A stretch of DNA of 64,000 nucleotides from Bacillota bacterium (lineage in GTDB: Bacteria; Bacillota; Clostridia; Lachnospirales; Lachnospiraceae). The stretch is from assembly GCA_902363515.1 (NCBI GenBank), contig CABJAN010000015.1, positions 18,348 through 82,347 on the forward strand. Reading direction: 5' to 3'. A program made the position numbers and the translations under genes. Shown piece by piece: positions 36,144 to 44,761 of the stretch. Below the pieces are notes generated by a model. The model saw only the letters and a program-made list of their open reading frames with translations. It was not told where the DNA came from and made no database searches. Position 1 is the stretch's first letter. Each line of letters begins with the position of its first letter.

Positions 36144-37535
36144 ATGGATACTGAAAAAAAGAAAAAATTTAAATTACCACACATTTTTGTACTTCTTACA
36201 GCAATTATTGTTATCTGCTCTATTGCCACCTGGATTCTTCCTGCAGGTGAATTTGACCGTCAGGTAAATGAAGCCGGTACAGAAGTTGTTGTTCCCGGCA
36301 CTTATCATACTGTAGAAGCTTCACCTGTTGGAATTTTTGACACCATAAAAGCCATTTACAATGGTATGATGAATGGCGGAGATGTGATTTTCTTCGTATT
36401 TATCGCCTATGCCGCTATTGGTCTGATTATCTCAACCGGAGCCTTTAATGGTCTTGTTGCCGGACTTTTAAAAATATTAAAAGGAAAAGCAAGGGCAGTT
36501 ATCATACCTGTTTTTATTCTGGTTCTTGGCTGTGCGTCTTCCACTATCGGCGTTTTTGAAGAAGCATTCCCCTTCATTCCTATTTTTGTGGGAATTGCCA
36601 TTGCCATGGGATATGATGCCTTAGTTGGACTTGGAATTGTAGCCCTTGGTGTTGGGCTTGGTTACAGTGGAGCAATTATGAATCCTTTTACTGTTGGTAT
36701 GGCACAGGCTATTGCAGATATTCAGCCTATGTCCGGCGTGGGATTCCGCCTCATTTGCCACGCTGTTATGATTATAGTGGCATCTGTTCTGCTGGTTCGC
36801 TATGCCTTAAAAGTTCAGGCTGATCCTACGAAAAGCTATGTATACGGAGATGATTTCAGCCATCTTGCCATGAATCCTGACGATGTAGAAAAGCATCCTT
36901 TTGGCATTCGTGAAAAATTAGTTTTAGGCGTACTTGCTGTAGGTATTGTTGTGATTGTCTGGGGTGTAAAAGTAAAAGGCTGGTATTTTGAAGATTTGTC
37001 CGGCGTATTTTTAATTATGGGCATTATCTCTGCTCTGATTATGGGCTGGGGACCTGATACCATTGCAAAAAAAATGGCTGCCAGTTTTACAGATATTGCT
37101 GTTGCCTGTATGATTATCGGATTTTCCAGAGGTATTCTGGTGGTTCTTCAATCAGGTCATATTATTGACACCATTGTATACGGCATCTCCATTCCTCTGA
37201 CCAAATTCCCGGCCTGGATTGCTTCGGAAGCAATGCTGGTTGTTCAGACCTTATTAAACTTCCTGATTCCATCTGGTTCCGGACAGGCTGTGACCAGTAT
37301 GCCAATTATGGCGCCGCTGGCAGACCTGGTAGGGGTTTCCCGTCAGGTAGCTGTACTTGCCTTCCAGTTCGGTGATGGTCTTTCCAATATCATCTGGCCT
37401 ACTGCTATGGCTCCTATTATGTGTGGTATTGCAGGCGTTAAGATTGAAAAATGGTGGAAATTAGTGGTACCCATCTTCTTAGCTCTTCTTGTAACCCAGG
37501 GAGTATTAATTGCCATTGCAACGATGGTATTTTAG
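36144..37535 (+). CDS. YfcC-family (DcuC/C4-dicarboxylate-type) membrane carrier (463 aa)
   Basis: About 12 membrane helices; the N-terminus FKLPHIFVLLTA-WILPAGEFDR is typical of YfcC proteins, and QTLLNFLIPSGSGQAVTSMPIMAPL is the conserved substrate/ion region of the second half. These carriers move amino acids, peptides or dicarboxylates. Pairing with an M20 amidohydrolase suggests uptake of its substrate. Confidence 0.9.
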   Translation: MDTEKKKKFKLPHIFVLLTAIIVICSIATWILPAGEFDRQVNEAGTEVVVPGTYHTVEASPVGIFDTIKAIYNGMMNGGDVIFFVFIAYAAIGLIISTGAFNGLVAGLLKILKGKARAVIIPVFILVLGCASSTIGVFEEAFPFIPIFVGIAIAMGYDALVGLGIVALGVGLGYSGAIMNPFTVGMAQAIADIQPMSGVGFRLICHAVMIIVASVLLVRYALKVQADPTKSYVYGDDFSHLAMNPDDVEKHPFGIREKLVLGVLAVGIVVIVWGVKVKGWYFEDLSGVFLIMGIISALIMGWGPDTIAKKMAASFTDIAVACMIIGFSRGILVVLQSGHIIDTIVYGISIPLTKFPAWIASEAMLVVQTLLNFLIPSGSGQAVTSMPIMAPLADLVGVSRQVAVLAFQFGDGLSNIIWPTAMAPIMCGIAGVKIEKWWKLVVPIFLALLVTQGVLIAIATMVF

Positions 37536-37543
37536 CATTTGCC

Positions 37544-37590
37544 AAAAAGGCTATCCATGGTTTCGCACCCGTCCATGGACAGCCTTTTCT
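37544..37590. terminator. Bidirectional terminator
   Basis: AAAAGGCTaTCCATGG ... CCATGGAcAGCCTTTT between the convergent carrier and regulator genes. Confidence 0.88.
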
Positions 37591-37595
37591 TATTT

Positions 37596-38939
37596 CTAAA
37601 AATCATATTTCAACTTTAACTGATAAACCCGGACCGGACGCCCTTTGTTCCCAATCCGCTTATAACCAACCACTTTCGCATACTGGTATTTTTCCATATT
37701 AGAAAGGAACTTATTTGCATTTCTCAGGGAAATATTCAAGCCATATACCAAATCATGAGAGGTAATTTTATCTGTATTCAGTGAATGCATGACCCCTATA
37801 ATCCGTACAATAGTTTCTGCGGAAAGTCTTACTTCATTTGCTATGGTTCTTATGTACTCTTCCGAAATTTTCACTGTTTTTTCTGCGGTTCCATTCTTTA
37901 ATACTGTAAGATTCCCTTTTTCATCCATGAAGAAACTCCCACCTGTATTTTTTCCTCCATTTCTCCCATAGCGACTGGCATTAATAGCATTGATTCTTGC
38001 ATGATAAAGGTTATCTCCAACACCATATCCTACGGAACCGGAAAAGTCTATTTTCTCTACAAAGATTTTATAAAGAGGACATTCTGTAAAGCCCCTGGTA
38101 ATAGCCTCCATTTCTGCAAAATCCATGTACAATTCCAGATTATGATGCCCGTCTTTTAAAATCATCTGATTAAAATGTCTGGTATTAAAATCCTGGACAA
38201 TGTTTAAAAGTTCTATTTCAAACTGACTAAATTTATCCTTTTTCTCTTCCCGCATTTCTTCTTTATCAATACAGATAACCGCTGATTTATCCTGTTCCAT
38301 TCTGCGCAAAGCAATGTTATTCTTCAGATTTTCCATGGACTGCCAGAATGCATGGCTTCCCGGATATACATAATAACATGGAATTTTAAATTCCTTTACT
38401 TGCTCACAAGCACTGTAAAAATAGGTGATAATCAAGTCAATTTCCTTGTTCTCACACTGCTTTCTGTAATATGCTGATACAGCTTCTTCCTCTGCTTCAA
38501 TTTCTTCAATGGTCTTAAAATTTTTCCATCTTCCCTCATATCCATGGACCACTTGTGCAAACCTGTCCTGGAGAATTACCTCTTCCAAATCACTTTCAAA
38601 TCTCAGGAAATCCATACCAATCCTGGAGAGGCGCACTGCATTTTTTCCTACTAAATGCTGTATCAAAATGCGGTATGTATTTGCAACATCCACATTTGCC
38701 ACTTCGATTAACGCCTCACAGCCTTCTTCTCCCATAGTTCGGATTGCCTGATAAGGAATCAGCCCACTTACATAAAATCCGTCATATTTGTGGTAGATTT
38801 TCCTGAAAATATCAAGCAGTTCCTCAAGGGTATCATATAAAAAATAGTCTAGTTCCATATTTTCAGGTTTACTTTTGATTTTTTCCTCGCAAAAATTGCG
38901 GTAATGTTTTTTTAAAAGCAAGGCAATTTTATAGTTCAT
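37596..38939 (-). CDS. Unrecognised multi-domain regulator (447 aa)
   Basis: I do not recognise the family. Residues 1-230 look like a two-lobed alpha/beta sensor (KYDGFYVSGLIPYQAI; DLIITYFYSACEQVKEFKIPCYYVYPGS). Residues about 255-345 contain SVGYGVGDNLYHARINAINAS, like GGDEF or GTP cyclohydrolase III folds but without a catalytic motif. The last 80 residues form a winged helix ending GNKGRPVRVYQL. It is convergent with the M20-carrier pair, which it may regulate through the inverted repeat at 34753. Not a membrane protein. Confidence 0.6.
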   Translation of the reverse strand: MNYKIALLLKKHYRNFCEEKIKSKPENMELDYFLYDTLEELLDIFRKIYHKYDGFYVSGLIPYQAIRTMGEEGCEALIEVANVDVANTYRILIQHLVGKNAVRLSRIGMDFLRFESDLEEVILQDRFAQVVHGYEGRWKNFKTIEEIEAEEEAVSAYYRKQCENKEIDLIITYFYSACEQVKEFKIPCYYVYPGSHAFWQSMENLKNNIALRRMEQDKSAVICIDKEEMREEKKDKFSQFEIELLNIVQDFNTRHFNQMILKDGHHNLELYMDFAEMEAITRGFTECPLYKIFVEKIDFSGSVGYGVGDNLYHARINAINASRYGRNGGKNTGGSFFMDEKGNLTVLKNGTAEKTVKISEEYIRTIANEVRLSAETIVRIIGVMHSLNTDKITSHDLVYGLNISLRNANKFLSNMEKYQYAKVVGYKRIGNKGRPVRVYQLKLKYDF

Positions 38940-39017
38940 GTTTGCTGTGCCGCCTCTCTGTTGTTTTTGCTGTTTATATCTATTTTATCTAATCAGCAAA
39001 ATGTATTTTTGTTTCTA

Positions 39018-39046
39018 TTGAATCCTCTTTATAATTATGATATAGT
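39018..39046 (+). promoter_or_regulatory. Promoter of the antisense antitoxin RNA
   Basis: TTGAAT, 17 bp, TATAGT, pointing towards the toxin gene on the other strand. Confidence 0.7.
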
Positions 39047-39052
39047 ATAAAT

Positions 39053-39156
39053 GTAAAAAGAACAACCGCCCACAAGGTGGGTTGACCAGTAATAAAAAAT
39101 GAACATAGAAATGCCACCTCTTCACTCGCCAAAGTTCCGGGGTGGTTTTTCTATGC
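39053..39156 (+). ncRNA. Candidate type I antitoxin RNA
   Basis: About 100 nt from the promoter at 39018 to the hairpin CATAGAAA..CCACC ... GGGGTGG..TTTCTATG (39104-39157) with a T-run at 39145-39150. It overlaps the 3' untranslated part of the toxin mRNA, as RatA does with txpA in B. subtilis. A 5' hairpin CAACC-CCCAC / GTGGGTTG is also present. Confidence 0.65.
39055..39087 (+). repeat. Inverted 33-bp repeat, left arm
   Basis: AAAGAACAACCG...AGGTGGGTTGACC near the 5' end of the antitoxin RNA; the imperfect inverted copy is at 39288-39320. Confidence 0.7.
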
Positions 39157-39165
39157 TCTATATCA

Positions 39166-39252
39166 TCAGTGACAAATCAAATAAATGAATGTCAGCAGTG
39201 ACAAAATGAACATTCCAAAAGACATTAAATCTTTGAAATCAAAATGTTTCAT
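39166..39252 (-). CDS. Putative holin-like type I toxin (28 aa)
   Basis: A tiny membrane peptide: a charged start (MKHFDFKDLMS) and one hydrophobic helix (FGMFILSLLTFIYLIC, residues 12-27). The layout is that of 'putative holin-like toxin' peptides of the TxpA/BsrG/Fst group, which depolarise the membrane when overproduced. GGGGGTGG is 5 bp before the ATG at 39252. A convergent antisense RNA overlaps its 3' end. Too short for usual gene callers. Confidence 0.78.
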   Translation of the reverse strand: MKHFDFKDLMSFGMFILSLLTFIYLICH

Positions 39253-39287
39253 CAGCACCACCCCCATTCTATGTATAATAAAATGAA

Positions 39288-39320
39288 GGTCAAGCCACCC
39301 TGCAACACGATTGTTCTTTT
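39288..39320 (-). repeat. Inverted 33-bp repeat, right arm
   Basis: Minus strand AAAGAACAATCG...GGGTGGCTTGACC at the 5' end of the toxin mRNA; about three quarters identical to the antitoxin RNA 5' part. Confidence 0.7.
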
Positions 39321-39326
39321 AAATAG

Positions 39327-39355
39327 ATTTTATCACGTTTTATACTCTACCACAA
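39327..39355 (-). promoter_or_regulatory. Promoter of the toxin mRNA
   Basis: Minus strand TTGTGG, 17 bp, TAAAAT; start near 39320 gives a leader of about 68 nt. Confidence 0.6.
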
Positions 39356-39448
39356 TTCATAATATACCCAAAGTTTTTCCAGGCTTTTTTCCATTTTTCA
39401 AGTACTTTTTTACAAAAACAAAACTCTGTGAAATGACAGTTTCCCCTT

Positions 39449-41089
39449 TTACTCTATCCTGGCTATCAACGTCTCATATGCCCTTAATTTTGCCTGTCCA
39501 TTTTCCATCTTCACCTCATCATAATTAGATAAAATTACCTGTTCTGCACTCTGTATTTTTTTATGTTCAAAGCTCTGTTCTTCCTCTGAAAAGTTATGTA
39601 TTATCAGCCAGGTCACCTCTCCCAGACTTCTGGTATAGGCAATCACAGGACCTTCCTTGGGACAGCATAATTGAAAATCTCCATGAGCCATCACAGAATT
39701 TTCTTTTCGAAGAGCAATGAGTTTCTGATAGAATCGGAACACGGAAGTATCATCCTGCATCTGATTTGCAGCATTAATTTCCACATAATTAGGGTTTACT
39801 CCCAGCCATGGTTCATGCTGGGAAAATCCTGCGTGTTCTGTATCATTCCACTGCATAGGCGTTCTTCCATTGTCTCTGCTGATACGCTGGGACTCAGCCA
39901 GCGCATCCTCTTTTGATACCCCGTTACTGAGCATGTTCATATAATAATTTTTCGTATCAATATCATCATATTGTTCTATAGAATCATACTGAATGTTAGT
40001 CATACCTAGCTCTTCTCCTTGATAAACAAAGGGAGTTCCCGGCAGAGTATGAATATAACATGCCAGCATTTTAGCAGATTCTTTCCAGTAAGCTCTATCA
40101 TTTCCGTAGAGAGACACCTGACGCGGTTTATCATGATTGCTGAGAAATCTGGCCCACCAACCATCTTCTTTCAGTGTCTGATAATCCTCCTCTAAGTCTT
40201 TCTTCATTTTTTCTGGTGACCAGGTTTGAATTTCCACAATAGGCGGTACAAAAGGAATTGACATGTTAAATTCTCCACTTCTGGCGCTTGAATAATTCCT
40301 GGCATCCTGTTCCTGATTAATATTCACTTCCCCTACACTCATGAGATGATTAGGCGCAAAAGTTTTTGCTGCCATTTCCCGGATATAGCGGTGAGTTCCC
40401 TCTAAATTCACGCATGCTATGGTTCCGATTTTCTCCTGAAAATCAGCTCTTCCATCCAGACCTTTATCCAGATAGCTGATGGCATCCACCCGATAACCAT
40501 CCACACCTTTTTCATTCCAGAAACGGATAATGTCCAAAATCTTCTCCCTGGCTTCCTCGCAGTCCCAGTTCAAATCCGGCTGCTCTTTTGCAAACAGATG
40601 GAGATAGTATTGTTTCCGCTCCGGCACATATTCCCAAGCGCTTCCTCCAAACACAGACATCCAGCCATTTGGCGCACTGCCATCTGCTGCCGGGTCTTTC
40701 CAGACATAAAAATCACTATATGGATTTTCTCTGGATTTCTTAGATTCCTGAAACCACATATGCTGGTCAGACGTATGATTCAGCACTAAATCCATAATAA
40801 TAGCAATTCCACGTTTATGAGCGCCATCCCGAAATGCTTCCCAGTCTTCCATAGTTCCAAATTCCTCCATAATAGAGAAATAATCGGAAATATCATAACC
40901 ATTGTCCACATTGGGAGAGGCATAAACCGGTGACATCCACACTGCATTGATACCTAATTCTTTTAGATAATCCAGTTTTTCTATCATACCTTTTAAATCA
41001 CCGATTCCATCTCCATTTCCATCTTTAAAACTCCTTGGATAAATCTGATAAATCACCAGGTCCTTATACCAATCTTGTTGGTGCTGCAT
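39449..41089 (-). CDS. GH13 alpha-glucosidase / oligo-1,6-glucosidase (546 aa)
   Basis: Hydrolyses isomalto- or malto-oligosaccharides in the cytoplasm. GH13 motifs: DLVLNHTSDQH, GYRVDAISYLDK (nucleophile Asp), VGEVN (acid/base Glu) and FLSNHDKPRQ (transition-state Asp). Length is normal. The open frame begins at 41239, but GGGAGGGG precedes ATG 41089. It has its own promoter downstream of the alpha-glucoside ABC operon. Confidence 0.94.
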   Translation of the reverse strand: MQHQQDWYKDLVIYQIYPRSFKDGNGDGIGDLKGMIEKLDYLKELGINAVWMSPVYASPNVDNGYDISDYFSIMEEFGTMEDWEAFRDGAHKRGIAIIMDLVLNHTSDQHMWFQESKKSRENPYSDFYVWKDPAADGSAPNGWMSVFGGSAWEYVPERKQYYLHLFAKEQPDLNWDCEEAREKILDIIRFWNEKGVDGYRVDAISYLDKGLDGRADFQEKIGTIACVNLEGTHRYIREMAAKTFAPNHLMSVGEVNINQEQDARNYSSARSGEFNMSIPFVPPIVEIQTWSPEKMKKDLEEDYQTLKEDGWWARFLSNHDKPRQVSLYGNDRAYWKESAKMLACYIHTLPGTPFVYQGEELGMTNIQYDSIEQYDDIDTKNYYMNMLSNGVSKEDALAESQRISRDNGRTPMQWNDTEHAGFSQHEPWLGVNPNYVEINAANQMQDDTSVFRFYQKLIALRKENSVMAHGDFQLCCPKEGPVIAYTRSLGEVTWLIIHNFSEEEQSFEHKKIQSAEQVILSNYDEVKMENGQAKLRAYETLIARIE

Positions 41090-41120
41090 TGTTTTCCCCT
41101 CCCTGTTTTTTCTTGTTTTT

Positions 41121-41149
41121 ATTGTAGCATTGATAAAGATAGTATACAA
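41121..41149 (-). promoter_or_regulatory. Promoter of the GH13 gene
   Basis: Minus strand TTGTAT, 17 bp, TACAAT, 32 bp before the start codon. Confidence 0.7.
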
Positions 41150-41199
41150 TGCTTTTGCTGTATTACTTACATTGGAACTTATAATATTCATAAACAAAT

Positions 41200-41233
41200 T
41201 AATACCCCTCTCTTTTATCAGAAAAGGGGTATT
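41200..41233 (-). terminator. Hairpin after the GH63-like gene
   Basis: AATACCCCTttt ... agAGGGGTATT, followed by an AT-rich stretch without a long T-run; it may act as a partial terminator. Confidence 0.55.
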
Positions 41234-41270
41234 GTACAATTTATTTACTCATTATTTGTTGTGTTATCAG

Positions 41271-42968
41271 TTATAAATACTCATGCGCCATCACAAGCAT
41301 TACACTTGCCGTCCAGGTATAAGCTCTATCCCTCAATCCCTCTCCTGTAAGTGCATTAAAGTTTTCAGCACATCCACTCTTTTGAACCAGTTGACAGAAC
41401 TTCTCTGTCATATCTTTTACAAATGTATCTTCTCCACATTCTTTCAGTCCATCCAGAATAAGCATCGTACTCGGCGCCCAAATAGGCCCTCTCCAGTAAC
41501 CATCTGATTCATATTCTTTACTATGCCAACTTTCAGTTGCTAATCCATATGAAGTCTGAAATTTATCACTTTCCAATGTCTGAATTAATTCTTTTCTAAT
41601 TCCTTCTGGAAGTCGTTTTCCCAAAACAATAGGCAAATACAGAATCAGGCTTTCATTTTCTACTTTGTGCATATCAAAGCCAGCTCTTGCTACAGGTTGT
41701 CCATTTTCAAACAAAACATCCAACATATTGTTTAACATTTCATTTGCGCGATTTTTCCACATCTTAGCATCTGCTTGTTCATTTAATTTTTCTGCAACTT
41801 CACTAAGCACATCCATTTGTAACACAAGAAAGGCCGCTAAATCTGGCAATGTGACCGGTGGAAGATGGTCAAACGCTGTAGCATTATCCCAACCAGAATC
41901 ATTTCCATGGCTATATTCACATAATCCATCTCCATTTTCATCTCTATAATTAAGCCACCAACTGGTCCATCTGCCTAGTTTTTCATAGGCTTCTTTTAAT
42001 TGTTCTACAGATAAGTCCATAACTTTCATAAGTTTTCGTAAGGTCCAACCATGAATAGGTGGTTTACAGTAATTATGAATCACTTTGGTATCGTTAACAC
42101 TGTCCGGTATATTTCCAGATTCTTTTTGGAAATCAAATAATACCATAAACTGATCCCATGCTTCCTTAGGACAATGATAGGCTAATGCCAGGGCATTAAA
42201 ACAGTGATCCCAACTCCACACATTACACATCCAGTTTTTTGACATAAACATGGCCTCTCTTTTTAGAAGGCCACAGGGTGAAACCATACCTGTCCAATCC
42301 ACATATGCAGAAATTTCAGCCGCATCTTGATATTTATCTGGCACAGAAGGCATCAAAGCATAAAATTCTTCGAACTTTTGTTTTTGTTTCTGCGCTGCGT
42401 AGGTATAATCGTAATCTTCTCCCCTGTCTTTCCAATCCTCAAAGTTTTCTTCCAAAACCAGCATGTAAGGAGCATCCCCATTTACGTATAAATAGCTATA
42501 CTCTGCATTTCCTTCTCTCCATTTTTGTTTTAGCTGCAAACTTCCCTTTTGACTTCGAATCATATACCTTGAATTTCCCCGAAAACAATTCACCAGATAA
42601 AAATCTCTGTTTCCAACTTTCCATGGCTGTGCAAATGTATAAGAACTGCCCTCTGCCAGAAAATCGAAATAAAATGGCAAATCTCCTTCCAAAAGGACTG
42701 TTTTCTCATCTTGCCAAGTAATCCTGCAACAGTGTTCATCATCATAGATTTTTACTTCTTGAGGGGATGCTTCGTATTGATAAGGAATTTCCTGTCCATT
42801 TTTCTGTGGCACAATTCTTGCTACCAGTGAACTCACAGCTGAACCATGAACATTTCGAAAATAAATTCCTTCTTGTATCTCTTCTCCCTGAAATTTTTTT
42901 CCTAATTTCGAAAATACCATATAGGAACCTCTTGTACTAAAAGGTATCTCTTCTAAATTAAATTTCAT
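41271..42968 (-). CDS. GH63-like (alpha/alpha)6-barrel glycosidase (565 aa)
   Basis: N-terminal beta-rich domain (about 1-190), then an alpha-helical barrel with WSWDHCFNALALAY, GNDSGWDNATAFD and YWRGPIWAPSTMLILDGL. These stretches match GH63 glucosidases and mannosylglycerate hydrolases (and are related to GH37). The retained Asp and Trp-Arg-Gly-Pro-Ile-Trp motif suggests an active enzyme on alpha-glucosides delivered by the adjacent ABC importer. No signal peptide. Confidence 0.83.
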   Translation of the reverse strand: MKFNLEEIPFSTRGSYMVFSKLGKKFQGEEIQEGIYFRNVHGSAVSSLVARIVPQKNGQEIPYQYEASPQEVKIYDDEHCCRITWQDEKTVLLEGDLPFYFDFLAEGSSYTFAQPWKVGNRDFYLVNCFRGNSRYMIRSQKGSLQLKQKWREGNAEYSYLYVNGDAPYMLVLEENFEDWKDRGEDYDYTYAAQKQKQKFEEFYALMPSVPDKYQDAAEISAYVDWTGMVSPCGLLKREAMFMSKNWMCNVWSWDHCFNALALAYHCPKEAWDQFMVLFDFQKESGNIPDSVNDTKVIHNYCKPPIHGWTLRKLMKVMDLSVEQLKEAYEKLGRWTSWWLNYRDENGDGLCEYSHGNDSGWDNATAFDHLPPVTLPDLAAFLVLQMDVLSEVAEKLNEQADAKMWKNRANEMLNNMLDVLFENGQPVARAGFDMHKVENESLILYLPIVLGKRLPEGIRKELIQTLESDKFQTSYGLATESWHSKEYESDGYWRGPIWAPSTMLILDGLKECGEDTFVKDMTEKFCQLVQKSGCAENFNALTGEGLRDRAYTWTASVMLVMAHEYL

Positions 42969-42979
42969 ATCCTTCTCAC

Positions 42980-43807
42980 CTATCCTTTCAATCCTGAAAA
43001 GGTAATTCCTTCAATAAAATATCTCTGAGCCGCAAAATATACAATAATCATAGGAATAGTAATAACTGTTGCTACTGCCATTAAAAGGTTCCATTGACTG
43101 GTATGCTGTCCCATAAAGTTCTGAAGGGCAAGAGATACTGTTTTAAGTTCTGGTCTATCCAGATAAAGCAATGGTCCCATAAAATCATTCCAGGTATTCA
43201 TAAATGTAAATACACCAACCGTACATAGTACAGGCTTTGCCATTGGCAAAATAATCTTACTGTAAATCACAAAATAATTTGCTCCATCCACCAATGCCGC
43301 TTCATCATACTCCTTTGGAATTCCGCTGTAAAACTGTCTCACCAGAAAAACGTTAAATGCAGTTCCAAAAAAGCACGGAATTGTCAAGGGAAGAAACGTA
43401 TTGTAACCACCTATAGCCTGCCAGATTAAAAACTGTGGTATCATAAGAACTGTATATGGAATCATCATTGTTGATAACAAAAGGGCAAACCACAAATTTC
43501 TACCTTTAAACTTTAGTCTTGCAAATCCAAATCCAATAAAACTGGCACTAAACACAGCTCCTACCATATTAATTCCTACAATGATAATAGAATTCAAAAA
43601 ATATCTTCCAAAAGAATCCTTCGTAAATGCTTCTATAAAATTATCAAAATTAAATTGTGAAGGTATCCATTGTATAGGTACTGTTGTAATTTCACGATTA
43701 GTCATAAAGGAACTTCTCACCATCCAGAAAAACGGAAACAACATCATAATCGCAAGCACAATCAGTAAAAAGTAACTTATGACTTTTATTTTCTTCTTTT
43801 TATTCAT
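42980..43807 (-). CDS. Carbohydrate ABC transporter permease, MalG type (275 aa)
   Basis: Six helices with the coupling loop YDEAALVDGANYFVIYSKIILPM. GAGGTG precedes ATG 43807 (MNKKKKIKV); an earlier in-frame ATG at 43867 overlaps the previous gene and lacks a good site. Confidence 0.93.
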   Translation of the reverse strand: MNKKKKIKVISYFLLIVLAIMMLFPFFWMVRSSFMTNREITTVPIQWIPSQFNFDNFIEAFTKDSFGRYFLNSIIIVGINMVGAVFSASFIGFGFARLKFKGRNLWFALLLSTMMIPYTVLMIPQFLIWQAIGGYNTFLPLTIPCFFGTAFNVFLVRQFYSGIPKEYDEAALVDGANYFVIYSKIILPMAKPVLCTVGVFTFMNTWNDFMGPLLYLDRPELKTVSLALQNFMGQHTSQWNLLMAVATVITIPMIIVYFAAQRYFIEGITFSGLKG

Positions 43808-43817
43808 CTTACTCACC

Positions 43818-44729
43818 TCAGTCCCCATTTTCATAAACGACCCATTTTTTTTGTGATTTAAATACAATTAATGTCAAGACTGCAATAATTACAAAAAATA
43901 CCCAGGACATAGCTGCTGAATATCCCATTCTGGATTGCTTAAAGGCTGTTCTATACACCATAAGAGAATAGAACAAGGTTGCATTTGCCGGTCCTCCATC
44001 TGTCATAATATATGCCTGAGTGAATACCTGCATAGAATTAATAATAGCCATAACAAAATTATAGAAAATAATAGGAGTCATCATTGGTATTGTAATATGT
44101 ACGAATCTCGCCACCATCCCTGCTCCATCTATTTCTGCCGCTTCATAAAGCTGCCTTGAGACACCTTGAAGCCCCGCTAAATAAATAACTACCGTATTTC
44201 CTGCTGCCCAAAGTGCCATAACTGCCAGAGATGGTACTGCTCCAGTTTCACTGAAAATAAAATTCTGTGCGGGCAATCCCAAAGCTTTTAAAATACTGTT
44301 TAAAAGCCCATACATAGGATTATAGATATACATCCATACTGCCGCACTGGCAACCACCGGTACAATAGAAGGGATATAAAAAATCGCTCTAAATACAGAT
44401 ATGCCCTTTACTTTTGTATTTAAAAGCATAGCCACCAGGAGAGGTATGCACGTTATAAGCGGAACGCTTAGCAATGTGTAATACAGTGTCACCTTCAAGG
44501 ATTGTAAAAATAACGGATCTTTAAATAACATAATATAGTTTTCAAGTCCTATAAATTGCTTCTCGCTAATAACATCCCATTTTGTAAAGCTTACTCCAAG
44601 ACTAAATAACATAGGTCCAAAACTAAAACAAATAAGTCCTATAATAGCTGGTGCGATAAAAAAATATCCCCATTTCATTTGTGCTTTTTCTTTTGCACTG
44701 ATTTTATTTTTCTGAAAAATTTTATGCAT
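43818..44729 (-). CDS. Carbohydrate ABC transporter permease, MalF type (303 aa)
   Basis: Six helices and the coupling loop YEAAEIDGAGMVARFVHITIPM. GGAGGTG precedes ATG 44729. Located between the binding protein and the MalG-type permease. Confidence 0.93.
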   Translation of the reverse strand: MHKIFQKNKISAKEKAQMKWGYFFIAPAIIGLICFSFGPMLFSLGVSFTKWDVISEKQFIGLENYIMLFKDPLFLQSLKVTLYYTLLSVPLITCIPLLVAMLLNTKVKGISVFRAIFYIPSIVPVVASAAVWMYIYNPMYGLLNSILKALGLPAQNFIFSETGAVPSLAVMALWAAGNTVVIYLAGLQGVSRQLYEAAEIDGAGMVARFVHITIPMMTPIIFYNFVMAIINSMQVFTQAYIMTDGGPANATLFYSLMVYRTAFKQSRMGYSAAMSWVFFVIIAVLTLIVFKSQKKWVVYENGD

Positions 44730-44761
44730 GTACTGACACCTCCTCTGCATGAAACCTGGTT

